Below are positions 16,780 through 26,474 of a stretch of 64,000 nucleotides of DNA, one piece after another (the first letter of the stretch is position 1; each line of letters begins with the position of its first letter). Under the pieces are notes generated by a model. That model was given only the letters and a program-made list of their open reading frames with translations. It searched no databases and was not told the DNA's origin. This DNA is from JAIBCC01 sp963763855 (lineage in GTDB: Bacteria; Acidobacteriota; Blastocatellia; Pyrinomonadales; Pyrinomonadaceae). Position numbers and translations under genes: made by a program. Location: contig CAVXPU010000005.1 in the NCBI GenBank assembly GCA_963763855.1, forward strand, positions 2,170,001-2,234,000, read 5' to 3'.

Positions 16780-19593
16780 TTATTTTGCCTCGTTTTTGAT
16801 CAAAACGACTTCCCGATTATTATTGCCTCTGACAAGATATATCTTCTTGCCATCAGGCGATGTGGTGAAACGGAATAAGCTTTCCAGATTAAAATTTGTG
16901 ATTTTCGATGTCTTGCCGTCATTCAAGTTTAACCGATAAATATCCGCACCATCATTTTCTACCTCAATGTAAAGTAATGACTTTCCGTCCGGAGAAAAGC
17001 GAACTTGGCGAACATTTGCAACCTTTTGCAATACTCGCGAGTCGCTCAATTTTGTTCCATCAAAGCTTGCGACGAAGAGCGAGGCTTGAGAGATCATTCC
17101 ATTTTCAAAGGCGATTGGAGCGGCGGCGTAGAGAACGGTTTTTCCGTCGGGGGAGAGCACTGCATTTTGCAAATAGATCTTTTCATCTGACCAAACTGTC
17201 GAAGTTTCACCCGTTTCGAGATTCAATTTTTCGATGGAAGTTTTAGATCCATTGAAATCTTGTATCTTGAAAAGTATGTATTTATTATCTGACGTGATAC
17301 CACAAAACCATTTTTGGAAGTCCTTTGAATTTGTGAGCTGAACCTGATTCGTGCCGTCTGCATTCATTTTCCAAAGTTCTTGCGAACCACTCCTTACAGC
17401 TTCAAAAATAATAAAACTGCCATCGGGGGAAACAAAACGACTGCGATTTTCGCCATTGTCAGCCAATAAAACCTTTTCACCGCTACCGTCAGTATTCATC
17501 CTCCATAGATCAACATTATTTTTGCCGTCGAATTTAGAAAAGATAAGCTTGCCATCTGGCGTTACGTTTAGTGCGGAATAACCTTTTCGTTCTTCGTTTG
17601 TCGGGCTGATCTGCTTGGCTGTTTTTGTTGCCACGTCAAATTCCCAAATGCCGCTATTGGTGGTCGCTTGAATTGTCGCAATGGTTTTCCCATCCGCCGT
17701 AATCGAATTCCCAAAATAATCATTCGCGTCTTTTGTTAGACGCTCTACATTGCCGTCTGGGAAACTGACTGTAAACAAACGGCTAGTAGAATCTTTATCT
17801 AAAACGCCCGAAACAAGCAGACCTGAGCCATCTTTCAGCCAACGATAATCATTAAGAGTAGTAAAATAGTCATTTCCGATCAGAGTAAAATTTCCGCCTT
17901 CTGCAGGAATCCAGCCAAGCCTCATAGCCGCATTTCCTTGTCCTCGCGAATTATCGAACTCGTTTAAAACAATAGTCTTCCCATCCGGCGAAAATTGCGG
18001 ATGTATCTGATTTTTTGTATTCGTGTAAATCAATTTTTCCTGTCCGCCGTCTGCATTTACTACAAAAATTTCTTCCTTAGGCGGCGTGATTGTGTGGCGG
18101 TGAAAAACGATTTGTTTTCCATCAGGCGAAAACGACCCTCCCGAATCTACGTCAAACGCAATCTGCTTTGGTTCGCCGCCAAGAATGGGAACACGAAAAA
18201 GTGCCGCACCAATTCCGGCTTTAATACTCTTGCGAAAATAGATGTAATTTGAATCCGGCGAGAAGCCGATTAAAGCAATCGTGGCATCTTCAAATGGCAC
18301 AATATCTTTTTCGCTGCCGGTTTCAAACTGACGTAAAACAAGTCGCGTTTTCGACCCCTGCGAACCTTCCACATAAGCTAAATACTTACTATCCGGCGAA
18401 AATTCGACCCCAAAAACGGTTTTCTTGATAGGCATTTTCTCAATCGAAACGCTTGAGAATGAATTTACCAATCGCGGCTTGAGAAGCATGAAATAACTTA
18501 AAGCCCACAAACCGCCGAGCACAATCAAACCAAAAAAAGCGTAGATAAACATCGAGTTTTTTTGTTTGAAATTGGCTGATTCAAAAGCTGAGCTGGCATT
18601 CGCTTTATCAAATTGATTTGATGAAACAACGGTTTTATTTACTTCATCAGTATCAATAATTTTAGTTTTATTGGTAAGAATATCTTTATTTTTTATGGTC
18701 AAACGGCTCGAACTATCAGGCGAAAACGAAACGTCATTTTCACTGGCAAAATCCAATTCACGCATCAAACTTTTGATGTCGTTGGAGAATTCTTTTGAAG
18801 ATTGATAGCGTTCGTCGCGATTTCTGCGGAGCGATTTCTTAACAATTCGGTGCAACTCAAGCGGAGTTTCAATATCGTATTCAGCAAGCGGCAAAGGATC
18901 TTTATGGATGATATTAGCTAATATATCCGTCATCGTTTCGCCGTCAAAAGGTGTTCTCCCCGTCAGCATTTCATAGGTGCAAACGCCCAAACTCCACAAA
19001 TCTGATCTAGCATCAACCTCTTTTCCGCGTGCCTGCTCGGGCGACATATAGGCGACGCTTCCCAAAACTACCCCAGCTTTGGTAGAAACAAATTCGCGTG
19101 TTTCCGCCTCGCTTTCAACCATTGTCGGTTTTGCCAATCCAAAGTCTAAAAGCTTCGCGATTCCGTCTTCCCGAATCATAATGTTTTCAGGCTTGATGTC
19201 GCGGTGAATAATTCCGGCTTTGTGTGCGGATGCAAGTGCAGAAGAAATTTGCTGAGCGAAATTGAGCGAAGAACTTAAATCCAATGCATTCTTTTCGATG
19301 AAACTACGAAGCGTTTCTCCCGCAATATACTCGGTAACGATGTAAATAGTTCCATTGTCTTCACCGATTTCGTAAATCGTAATAATCGAAGGATGATTGA
19401 GCGAAGAAGCCGCTTTGGCTTCCAATTTGAAACGATTAACCCGCTCCAAATTACAACAGAATTCAGGCAGCAAAACCTTTATCGCAACCTCACGATCAAG
19501 CGATTCATCATGAGCCAAAAAAACCTCGCCCATTCCGCCTTCGCCGAGCTTTCGTAAGATTTTGTAACGCCCGATTTGATCGCCCGTATTCAT
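16780..19593 (-). CDS. Membrane Ser/Thr protein kinase with PD40 beta-propeller sensor
   Basis: This 937-residue protein has an N-terminal Hanks-type kinase: Gly loop GEGGMGEVF, catalytic Lys39, HRDIKPENI, DFGLAKP and the SPEQARG activation-loop end. A juxtamembrane region leads to one membrane segment at about residue 350-370. The C-terminal 550 residues are repeated PD40/TolB-like blades, many with the motif FSPDGK or SPDSKY. All key catalytic residues are present, so it should be active. The outside propeller is probably a ligand sensor. This architecture is very common in Acidobacteriota. The beta-CASP gene follows in the same operon. Confidence 0.92.
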   Translation of the reverse strand: MNTGDQIGRYKILRKLGEGGMGEVFLAHDESLDREVAIKVLLPEFCCNLERVNRFKLEAKAASSLNHPSIITIYEIGEDNGTIYIVTEYIAGETLRSFIEKNALDLSSSLNFAQQISSALASAHKAGIIHRDIKPENIMIREDGIAKLLDFGLAKPTMVESEAETREFVSTKAGVVLGSVAYMSPEQARGKEVDARSDLWSLGVCTYEMLTGRTPFDGETMTDILANIIHKDPLPLAEYDIETPLELHRIVKKSLRRNRDERYQSSKEFSNDIKSLMRELDFASENDVSFSPDSSSRLTIKNKDILTNKTKIIDTDEVNKTVVSSNQFDKANASSAFESANFKQKNSMFIYAFFGLIVLGGLWALSYFMLLKPRLVNSFSSVSIEKMPIKKTVFGVEFSPDSKYLAYVEGSQGSKTRLVLRQFETGSEKDIVPFEDATIALIGFSPDSNYIYFRKSIKAGIGAALFRVPILGGEPKQIAFDVDSGGSFSPDGKQIVFHRHTITPPKEEIFVVNADGGQEKLIYTNTKNQIHPQFSPDGKTIVLNEFDNSRGQGNAAMRLGWIPAEGGNFTLIGNDYFTTLNDYRWLKDGSGLLVSGVLDKDSTSRLFTVSFPDGNVERLTKDANDYFGNSITADGKTIATIQATTNSGIWEFDVATKTAKQISPTNEERKGYSALNVTPDGKLIFSKFDGKNNVDLWRMNTDGSGEKVLLADNGENRSRFVSPDGSFIIFEAVRSGSQELWKMNADGTNQVQLTNSKDFQKWFCGITSDNKYILFKIQDFNGSKTSIEKLNLETGETSTVWSDEKIYLQNAVLSPDGKTVLYAAAPIAFENGMISQASLFVASFDGTKLSDSRVLQKVANVRQVRFSPDGKSLLYIEVENDGADIYRLNLNDGKTSKITNFNLESLFRFTTSPDGKKIYLVRGNNNREVVLIKNEAK

Positions 19594-19652
19594 ATTAGTT
19601 AAACGTTTGCTGTGGAGAAAAGTTTAACTGAATTTCACAAAAAGAAAAAGTT

Positions 19653-21536
19653 TTAAAACTTAAAGTCTTCGTGTAATTTTTTTGCTTTCGCCAAAATCTC
19701 TTCAAATCTTTTTTGGTTTCGCAAATTGTTTATGAGCGGATCGTTTTGAAAGTACGGAAAGCAGAAAAAGCCTTTTTCGACTGATAAGTCAAATAATTCC
19801 AACGCTTTGGCGTTTTCGCCTAAAATTGCAAAGGCTTGTGCAACTTTGTAAATCCCTTCGCCGTCAGTAACCTTTTTCTCGATAATTGTTTTTTTAACTT
19901 TTAGCAGCAAGTCTTTGGCTAAGTCTTTTTCGCCGGAAATGATAAAACTGAGAGATTTTCCGATTTGCGTTTGCATCGAATTTGAATCAAGTTGATAGGC
20001 TTCATCAAAAAGTTGTTTGGCGGCTTCTTTGTTATTCAAATGATATTCAGCAAAGCCTTGATAAAATTTGATGTACGAAGAATCTGTCCGCCGCGAGATT
20101 GCGTTTTTGAATTTTTGATAATCGCCGACATACAAATAATAGCTTGGCACAGAAGCATTCAGGTAAAATCCCTGATCAACCTGATGTGCTTTTTCGCCAG
20201 CTTCGATTGATTTTTCCAACTTTCCTGCGTAACGATAAGCGTAACTCATTTCCCACCAGGCATTTGGGTTTTCCGGCTCTTTTTCTAAAACTTTCTGCAA
20301 AATTTCGATTGCCTTTTCTTTCTGATTGGTTTCGATCAGCAGGTCAGCCAGATGAATATGCGGCAATGTATAATCTTCATCAATACTGATAGATTTGCGA
20401 AAGGCTTGCTCGGCTTTTTCGTAAAATTCTGTTCCGCCGTAAAGTGTTGAAGCACTCAGCAAATACGAGGTTCCAAGTTTGTCCCAAGCAACGCTAAAAT
20501 TCGGTTCAATTGCAACAGCTTTTTCCAGATTTTCTATTGATTCAGGAATTCTAAACCGTGAATATTGTTCGATTCCTTTCAAAAAGTAATTATAGGCTTT
20601 CGGATTTATTTCAGACATATCCGCATATTTTGAAATCTCTTGCGGACGCAAACGAAGTTCGTTGATCAAACGGCGGGCAATAATTTCCGACGTTTGCGAA
20701 AGTTGTTCTTCGCCAAGTTCAAAACTGTCCTGAAACAAAGTTTCTTTTTTCGAGACATTAAAAACTTGCGATGAAACAAGCAGTTTACCGTTTTCTTTCA
20801 AATACGTTCCGGTGACGACAAATTCCGCCGTTGCTTCGCTCAAAAAATCTTGCGGAGTTCGATAATTTGCCATCAATGAAGACGGGAAAACCTTGAATGT
20901 TCGCATAGAAGTAAGTTTTGCATTGAGTGTATCTGCAAAAGCAAAACCAAGATAATCGGTTTCTTCGCTTGGTTTGAGACTTTTAAATGGCAAAACCGCC
21001 AAACGTTTATTGGAACTGTTGCTTGTTGATAAATTGTCCGTTTGGGAATTACGATAAACAAATCCGCCAACAACAAGGAATAAACTTGCTCCAATAAAAA
21101 TGGCGATTAAAACATTCTTTTGCAGCAATTCCGCGACGAGGCTGGCTTTTACAGGACTTGCAACAGAATTATCTTTCTCATTTATTTCAGCTTCTAAATT
21201 TGTGACAGCCTTTTCTGATTGATCAATTTTACAAATAAACCGATAACCGCGACGCGGAACAGTTTCAATAAACTTCGGTTCATTAAAATCGTCGCTGAGA
21301 ATTTTACGAAGCTGGCGAATTGAATAAGTAAGATTGCTGTCTTCAACAAAACTATCTTCCCAAACCTTTTGCATCAATTCTTCTTTTTCAACAATTTTGC
21401 CGTGATCTTCAACCAATACTTTGAGCAACAAAAATACTTTCGGAGTGATGGAAACAGGCTTCCCGTTTTGAATCAGAGTTTTTTCTTCCAGGTTTAATGT
21501 AAACCCATCAAATTCGTATAAGTAATTATTTTGCAT
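19653..21536 (-). CDS. CadC-like transmembrane winged-helix regulator with TPRs
   Basis: This 627-residue protein begins with an OmpR/PhoB-type winged-helix DNA-binding domain (about residues 1-105; LTYSIRQLRKILSDD and VPRRGYRFI are family signatures). A linker and one membrane segment follow at about 155-177. Outside the membrane lies a TolB/FlgO-like domain (RLAVLPFKSL, VTGTYLKENGKLLV), then about six TPR-like helical pairs. It has no receiver domain, so signal sensing is probably by the outside part, as in CadC/ToxR. It is followed downstream by the kinase gene with 59 bp between them. Confidence 0.88.
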   Translation of the reverse strand: MQNNYLYEFDGFTLNLEEKTLIQNGKPVSITPKVFLLLKVLVEDHGKIVEKEELMQKVWEDSFVEDSNLTYSIRQLRKILSDDFNEPKFIETVPRRGYRFICKIDQSEKAVTNLEAEINEKDNSVASPVKASLVAELLQKNVLIAIFIGASLFLVVGGFVYRNSQTDNLSTSNSSNKRLAVLPFKSLKPSEETDYLGFAFADTLNAKLTSMRTFKVFPSSLMANYRTPQDFLSEATAEFVVTGTYLKENGKLLVSSQVFNVSKKETLFQDSFELGEEQLSQTSEIIARRLINELRLRPQEISKYADMSEINPKAYNYFLKGIEQYSRFRIPESIENLEKAVAIEPNFSVAWDKLGTSYLLSASTLYGGTEFYEKAEQAFRKSISIDEDYTLPHIHLADLLIETNQKEKAIEILQKVLEKEPENPNAWWEMSYAYRYAGKLEKSIEAGEKAHQVDQGFYLNASVPSYYLYVGDYQKFKNAISRRTDSSYIKFYQGFAEYHLNNKEAAKQLFDEAYQLDSNSMQTQIGKSLSFIISGEKDLAKDLLLKVKKTIIEKKVTDGEGIYKVAQAFAILGENAKALELFDLSVEKGFFCFPYFQNDPLINNLRNQKRFEEILAKAKKLHEDFKF

Positions 21537-21752
21537 CTATTTAAGACAATCTAGGAATTATCTAGGAAATAACTATGCGAACTCTCAAGACTTGCTGAAT
21601 TGAAAAGTGTTGAGATTACTAAAATCAATCTATGCAAGAAGTTTCGCAGATTTTGGTAGTTCAATCAAGATTCTATAAATAAGATACGCAGAAATATTGA
21701 GGAAATTTATTACAGTAGCAATAACTTATTTCAAACGAAGACAAACAACTAT

Positions 21753-22373
21753 ATGCAAACAAACAATTACCCGCGAAGTCGCAAAAACGACATCGTAACC
21801 CAAGACATCAAAGACGAAATGATGATTTACGACCTAAATACCAACAAGGCTTTTCATCTGAATCAAACTTCCGCTTTTGTTTGGTCAGCTTGTGATGGTA
21901 ATAATTCCGTTTCACAAATTGCTCAACAATTAAGCATAGAACTAAAAACGTTTGTCAGCGAAGACTTTATTTGGTTGACGCTCAACGAATTAATCAAAAT
22001 GAATCTGCTCGAAAGCGATAAATTCACGAAAACTTTTACCCGATTTAATCGGCGTGAAATGGTAAAACGGATCGGAACTGCTTCGATGATCGCACTTCCC
22101 GTTGTCAGTTCGCTGGTTGCTCCGACGAGTGCGGATGCTCAATCTACTTGTGTAAATTTAGGCGGCACATGCACAACCTCTGCACAATGTTGTGCAACTG
22201 TAAACTTTTTTACCATCTGTAATTCCGTAAACGACTGCGAACTCTGTGACTTTGAGGCAGGCGGAACGGTGGATACAGGTGGCAACTGTGATCCAAACCA
22301 AACGCCAAATGTTTGTTGTAGCGGGATTTGCAATCCATTTGCATTTACACCATTAGGAGGGATTTGTGGGTAG
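21753..22373 (+). CDS. PqqD-like domain fused to a Cys-rich exported tail (copy 1)
   Basis: This 206-residue protein has three parts. Residues 1-88 look like a PqqD-type winged-helix fold (DIVTQDIKDEMMIYDLNTN, AFHLNQTSAFVWSACDG, then IAQQL and DFIWLTLNEL). A twin-arginine-like export segment follows (FNRREMVKRIG, then a hydrophobic stretch ending in SADAQS). The last 65 residues contain 12 cysteines in a knottin-like pattern (GGTCTTSAQCCAT, CCSGICNP). PqqD folds are known as RiPP precursor recognition elements. No radical SAM or other modifying enzyme is nearby. The next gene is a diverged copy, so the layout is conserved. Confidence 0.7.
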   Translation: MQTNNYPRSRKNDIVTQDIKDEMMIYDLNTNKAFHLNQTSAFVWSACDGNNSVSQIAQQLSIELKTFVSEDFIWLTLNELIKMNLLESDKFTKTFTRFNRREMVKRIGTASMIALPVVSSLVAPTSADAQSTCVNLGGTCTTSAQCCATVNFFTICNSVNDCELCDFEAGGTVDTGGNCDPNQTPNVCCSGICNPFAFTPLGGICG

Positions 22374-22467
22374 AGCGGAAAATTTGAACGCCGATTCTCC
22401 GGCAGAGATTGAAGAACTTTTTTCTCTGCGAAAACCGAAAGTCTTTGAAAAAAATAAATCGAAAAAT

Positions 22468-23049
22468 ATGACAAATAAAAAACCAATCGGACGTAAAAGA
22501 GACATTGTAACCCAAGCAGTCAAAGACGAATTAATGATTTACGACTTACAAATTAACCGGGCTTTTTGCTTAAACCAAACATCAAGAACAGTTTGGCAAT
22601 TTTGCGATGGCAAAAATACGGTTTCGGATATTAAGAAATTAATGTCCGAAAAACTGAAAACTTTCATTTCCGAAGATATTGTGTGGCTCACGCTCGACCA
22701 ATTACAAAAGGAAAATTTGCTCGAAAATAATGATGAACTGCGGATTGATTTTGGCGGATTATCAAGACGCGAAATGATTCATAAAGTTGGGGTGACATCA
22801 TTGGCTGTTTTGCCGTTGATTGTTGCCATAACTGCTCCGCAAGCCATTAATGCTGCTTCAACAGGTATCTGCCTTAACGATTCCGATCCGTGTGACGACG
22901 GCAATATCTGCACTGTCGGAGATTTTTGCAGCGGCGGACGATGTGTCGGCGGATTTCTTGTTAGTTGCCCTAATAGTGCCGACCCCTGCTTAGAGGCTTT
23001 TTGCCATCCGTCAACCGGGTGTGGTTTCAGACCTAATGGAACTTGTTAA
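22468..23049 (+). CDS. PqqD-like domain fused to a Cys-rich exported tail (copy 2)
   Basis: This 193-residue paralogue has the same order: PqqD-like part (RDIVTQAVKDELMIYDLQ, AFCLNQTSRTVWQFCDG), export segment (LSRREMIHKVG then a hydrophobic stretch to INAAS) and a Cys-rich tail. The tail differs from copy 1 and carries CDDGNICTVGDFCSGGRC, which resembles the CDDGNxCT repeats of secreted Cys-rich proteins. I chose ATG 22468 because it aligns with the start of copy 1. An in-frame GTG at 22366 has an AGGAGG upstream and overlaps the previous gene, so a 34-residue extension is possible. Confidence 0.68.
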   Translation: MTNKKPIGRKRDIVTQAVKDELMIYDLQINRAFCLNQTSRTVWQFCDGKNTVSDIKKLMSEKLKTFISEDIVWLTLDQLQKENLLENNDELRIDFGGLSRREMIHKVGVTSLAVLPLIVAITAPQAINAASTGICLNDSDPCDDGNICTVGDFCSGGRCVGGFLVSCPNSADPCLEAFCHPSTGCGFRPNGTC

Positions 23050-23092
23050 TGATGTATGGAAACAATTTAGAAGAATAGAAAGGAAAATTACC

Positions 23093-23434
23093 ATGAAAAT
23101 TTTGATGAGAATTTTAGGAGTTTTGTTATTACTCGGCGGATTGGGATTGGTTGGCTTGATGTTGACCGACAATTTAGTGCAACGACAAGAAAGTTTTTAT
23201 GACGACACCGTTGCCAAAATGGAAAAAGCTGAGAAAGAATACCGAATTGAACCAATCGAAGAAAAAAAGAAATCAGTCGAAAGTTGGAAGAAAAATGTGG
23301 ACGATTCTGGAAAACTGCTCAATGAACGAAAGCAGAATAGAACTTTCGGCGTAATCGGCGGTGGAGTGATGGCAATTTTGGGCATCGCAATTTTTGGGCT
23401 GAGCTTTATTTTTGGGAGAAAGAAGAATATTTAA
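23093..23434 (+). CDS. Small double-membrane-segment protein
   Basis: This 113-residue protein starts after an AGAAAGGAAA purine run. Hydrophobic segments at about residues 5-27 and 87-107 flank a Lys/Glu-rich helical, probably coiled-coil, middle. No family is recognised. It follows the second PqqD-like gene after 43 bp and probably belongs to the same transcript. Confidence 0.65.
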   Translation: MKILMRILGVLLLLGGLGLVGLMLTDNLVQRQESFYDDTVAKMEKAEKEYRIEPIEEKKKSVESWKKNVDDSGKLLNERKQNRTFGVIGGGVMAILGIAIFGLSFIFGRKKNI

Positions 23435-23446
23435 GGAGTATAGATC

Positions 23447-24088
23447 ATGAAAAACAAAACATCAGTAGTCGTTCTAACACTAATTTTAGCTATCACTAAT
23501 TTAACCGTATTTGCTCAAGATTTGAGTGCTTGGGCGACTGTTTCCCTCACCGATATAAAAAAAGTGAAAGCCGGACTTGATAGCACTAATTCCAATGAAG
23601 GATTCAGATTATCGCAAAGCACAAACGATGATTGGATTAAATATTCAATCTCAAAAATCGCTCGTGATAAATTTTTTAATTCATCAAAATTTAATGCTTT
23701 TGAGAAAGCAGAGGTTAGTAAAGCCCTTGATTCTCTGGCAATATCCGCCGCTCGTGAACTCGAAGATTACAAGCCAACAACCGCAAGTTTTGCTTTCAAA
23801 AATCTTGCTTACGAAAAACTAATCAAAACTAAACTTGCCAATTTATTAACTTTGAAAATCCACAATTCAGGCTTTTCAAGTGCAAATTGGCAAATTCACA
23901 CTAATAATTACGGTCTGCCCAGATTACGCTTCAAACGCGGCTACATTTACGCCAAAGATACACAAGATGAACATAGTTTTTGCCATCTTTATTATATTTC
24001 AGTGAATCAAGATTATTCGGGCGGTGGAACTTTTGGTTCTGCCTATGCTTCTTTTGAAAGTGATACGCTGGTCGCCTGTCCAAAATAA
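23447..24088 (+). CDS. Exported protein of unknown function
   Basis: This 213-residue protein starts with a Sec signal peptide (cleavage near VFAQ, residue 24). An AAGGAG ribosome-binding site lies upstream. The mature part has a helical half (about 40-130) and a beta-rich C-terminal half with aromatic residues (FCHLYYISVNQDY). I recognise no family. It is the last gene of the plus-strand group and ends before a bidirectional terminator. Confidence 0.65.
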   Translation: MKNKTSVVVLTLILAITNLTVFAQDLSAWATVSLTDIKKVKAGLDSTNSNEGFRLSQSTNDDWIKYSISKIARDKFFNSSKFNAFEKAEVSKALDSLAISAARELEDYKPTTASFAFKNLAYEKLIKTKLANLLTLKIHNSGFSSANWQIHTNNYGLPRLRFKRGYIYAKDTQDEHSFCHLYYISVNQDYSGGGTFGSAYASFESDTLVACPK

Positions 24089-24115
24089 CAAGATGGCAAA
24101 TATAACTCCAAAAAA

Positions 24116-24150
24116 AGGAAGTTTGGAATTTCTGGCATCCCAAACTTCCT
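24116..24150. terminator. Bidirectional terminator between convergent genes
   Basis: An 11-bp perfect stem AGGAAGTTTGG / CCAAACTTCCT with a 13-nt loop lies between the convergent exported-protein gene and sucC. An A run precedes it, so the minus strand reads into a T run; it fits termination of sucC best. Confidence 0.75.
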
Positions 24151-24176
24151 CAATTTTCTAAACTTCCCAAGCCTAA

Positions 24177-25337
24177 TTACTCAGCTGCTGCCACAACTTT
24201 CGCCGCCGCATCCGCCATTCCGTCGGCTGAAATAATACCGATATTTGAAGAATTCAAAACTCGCTTGCCTTCTTCGACATTTGTGCCTTCTAAACGAGCC
24301 ACAATTGGAATTTTCACACCTAAATTTTTTGCCGCTGCTACAACACCATTCGCAACCATATCGCAGCGAACAATTCCGCCAAAAATATTGATTAATACAG
24401 CTTTAACATTTGGATCAGCCAGCAAAATCCGGAATGCATTTTCGACGCGTTCTTGTGAAGCACCGCCGCCAACATCCAAAAAGTTAGCAGGTTCGCCGCC
24501 AGCAATTTTTATAATATCCATTGTCGCCATCGCCAAGCCCGCTCCGTTTACCATACAACCGATGTTTCCATCCAATTTGATATAGTTCAAATCAAATTTT
24601 GAAGCTTCGATTTCGAGCGGTTCTTCTTCATTCAAATCCCTCAATTCAGCATAATCTTTATGGCGATACATTGCGTTATCATCAAAATTAACTTTTGCGT
24701 CTAAAGCGATTAGCCGATTATCTTTGGTCTGCAAAAAGGGATTAATCTCAAGCAAAGAAGCATCCATCTTTTCGTAGGCATCATAAAGCGACAACATAAA
24801 TTTTGCCGCTTGGTTGATCAAGTCATTTGGTATCCCAAGCCCAAAGGCTAATTTTCTAGCTTGAAACGGACGCAAGCCGACGGATGGATCAATCGTTTCT
24901 TTCAGAATTAGTTCGGGCGTTTCTTCAGCGACTTTTTCGATGTCCATTCCGCCTGCCGATGAAGCCATAAAAGTGTTTCGCCCGGTAACGCGATCAAGTG
25001 TAATTCCGAGATAAAATTCTTTATCAATTGGCAGTCCTTCTTCGATCAAAAGCGTTTTTACTTCAGTTCCTTCCGGTCCGGTTTGATGCGTAACAAGCAT
25101 CATTCCCAACATTTGCGAGGCAATTTCTTTAGCCTCAGCGGGAGATTTTGCAAGTTTAACGCCACCACCTTTCCCGCGACCACCGGCATGAATTTGGGCT
25201 TTAACTACAACAACGTCAGTACCTAATTCTTTCGCGGCTTGCTCGGCTTCATGCGGTGTTCGTGCAACAATATTTCGCGGCACGGGCACACCATAATTTT
25301 TCAAAAGTTCTTTCCCTTGATACTCGTGGATTTTCAT
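24177..25337 (-). CDS. sucC: Succinyl-CoA synthetase (ADP-forming) beta subunit
   Basis: This 386-residue subunit of the TCA-cycle enzyme converts succinyl-CoA to succinate with nucleotide phosphorylation. The ATP-grasp domain begins with MKIHEYQGKELLKNYGVPVP. The HAGGRGKGGGVKL loop, EINPF and the C-terminal FLDVGGGA and NIFGGIVRCD motifs are all typical. The length matches the family (about 388). The alpha-subunit gene sucD is not adjacent, which is uncommon, so the partner must be encoded elsewhere. Confidence 0.96.
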   Translation of the reverse strand: MKIHEYQGKELLKNYGVPVPRNIVARTPHEAEQAAKELGTDVVVVKAQIHAGGRGKGGGVKLAKSPAEAKEIASQMLGMMLVTHQTGPEGTEVKTLLIEEGLPIDKEFYLGITLDRVTGRNTFMASSAGGMDIEKVAEETPELILKETIDPSVGLRPFQARKLAFGLGIPNDLINQAAKFMLSLYDAYEKMDASLLEINPFLQTKDNRLIALDAKVNFDDNAMYRHKDYAELRDLNEEEPLEIEASKFDLNYIKLDGNIGCMVNGAGLAMATMDIIKIAGGEPANFLDVGGGASQERVENAFRILLADPNVKAVLINIFGGIVRCDMVANGVVAAAKNLGVKIPIVARLEGTNVEEGKRVLNSSNIGIISADGMADAAAKVVAAAE

Positions 25338-25405
25338 AGTTTATTTTTGCGATTTTTATAGTTGTTTAAGACAAAATTAGTTTAACTGTGTGAGGCTTAA
25401 AAAGC

Positions 25406-25430
25406 AAAAAGGGGACTTAAATCCCCTTTT
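25406..25430 (-). terminator. Intrinsic terminator after the 25454-26137 gene
   Basis: The stem AAAAGGGGA / TCCCCTTTT with a short loop gives a strong hairpin. On the minus strand it is followed by a T-rich run, suited to the lipoprotein gene ending at 25454. Confidence 0.8.
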
Positions 25431-25453
25431 CGTAAATAGTTTTGCGGATGAAT

Positions 25454-26137
25454 CTATTTCATGCGAACTTCAACTTCAATAATTCTCCAAACTCCATTTT
25501 CGAGAATATATTTATTGTCGAAGGATGTGATTGAAGGCGAAGTTGGAATTGATCCGGCTGCGGTTAATATCTGAAAGCCATTTTTCTTTTCAACTTTTGA
25601 AATTGCCATGATCAATTCTTTAGTCGGAGCTTGACGAAGAATCGGAACAGCCAAGTCTTTTTTGTCGATGAAAACCTTAAATTCATTCGTCATTTTTTCG
25701 GCTGTAAACTGCTTCTTAAATGGTTTTGAACAATCCGCGTGAAAATCGGCAAAATCGCCTTTCTCCACGGCATCAGCGAAATCCATCAGCGTATTTTTAA
25801 CCAATGGCTGCAATTTACCGTTCGTTAAGATGTCATTTCCCTTATCAGCCGGAATTTCCTCGCGATCACCCGAATCTGCGGTGTCTTCATCCGCGTCATT
25901 TGTGTCATCAGTTGAAGTAGTTTTATCTTTTTTGTCAGTTTTATCCTTACCGAATGTAGGTAACGTCTTATTCGATGCCGTCTCGTCTGAGCCGGTGTCT
26001 GAATCTTTACCTGAATCTGACGTAAGTCCCTTGCCGCAGGTACAACCCAAAGCGATTAATCCAACAAGTGCTAACGCAATCAGACCGTTAAACTTATTTT
26101 CCCTGCCAAAAATGATGTTGTTGACAATATTTTTCAT
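25454..26137 (-). CDS. Predicted lipoprotein with acidic linker
   Basis: This 227-residue protein has a hydrophobic N-terminal segment ending in a lipobox (LIALGC, Cys at about residue 32), although the n-region before it is unusually long. A low-complexity Asp/Lys/Thr/Ser linker of about 70 residues follows. The C-terminal domain (about 105-227) has a helix-strand layout (LMDFADAVEKGDFADFH, then FKVFIDKKDL, and a final WRIIEVEV) like NTF2-fold or DUF4878-type periplasmic domains. The function is unknown. Confidence 0.7.
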   Translation of the reverse strand: MKNIVNNIIFGRENKFNGLIALALVGLIALGCTCGKGLTSDSGKDSDTGSDETASNKTLPTFGKDKTDKKDKTTSTDDTNDADEDTADSGDREEIPADKGNDILTNGKLQPLVKNTLMDFADAVEKGDFADFHADCSKPFKKQFTAEKMTNEFKVFIDKKDLAVPILRQAPTKELIMAISKVEKKNGFQILTAAGSIPTSPSITSFDNKYILENGVWRIIEVEVRMK

Positions 26138-26474
26138 AATTTTCCCTTTACCTTAAATATTTTTACAAAACTTGCTGCTAAACACTCATCTCCAAGGAAT
26201 TGCGATTTCTTTCAAGCCATTTAATTTAAGCAGTGATGCCGGCTCGTTTCCTAACGAAGGCGAATTTATGGAATTAAGCTACCACATTTTACGATAGATT
26301 AACCACAATTCATATACCAATTATCGAAAAATCTTCGCTCCTACCCTAAGCTGATCCTTAACTAATTGCGGAAAAGTCTGCTTGTCTATTTTCAAAGTAA
26401 ATTCTTTTGAAACAAAAAAGTGATCGGCGTAAATTTACACCAATCACTAGACGAACTTTATTTTCAAATTTGCC
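26138..26474. other. Intergenic region of 337 bp
   Basis: I see no gene here. The left part is the upstream region of the lipoprotein gene, with no convincing consensus promoter. The right end (26413-26448) holds the hairpin AGTGAT / ATCACT with a partly paired interior, followed on the minus strand by a T run, which is the terminator of pepA. Confidence 0.6.
26413..26448 (-). terminator. Intrinsic terminator after pepA
   Basis: Arms 26419-26424 and 26443-26448 plus inner pairs form a hairpin. Read on the minus strand it ends in a T6 run, 27 bp after the pepA stop. Confidence 0.7.

Noticed and set aside
22366..22467. GTG start with AGGAGG for the second PqqD-like gene
   Set aside because: Not chosen as the start because the ATG at 22468 aligns with the first copy; the AGGAGG also encodes Gly residues of the previous protein. 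It stays possible.
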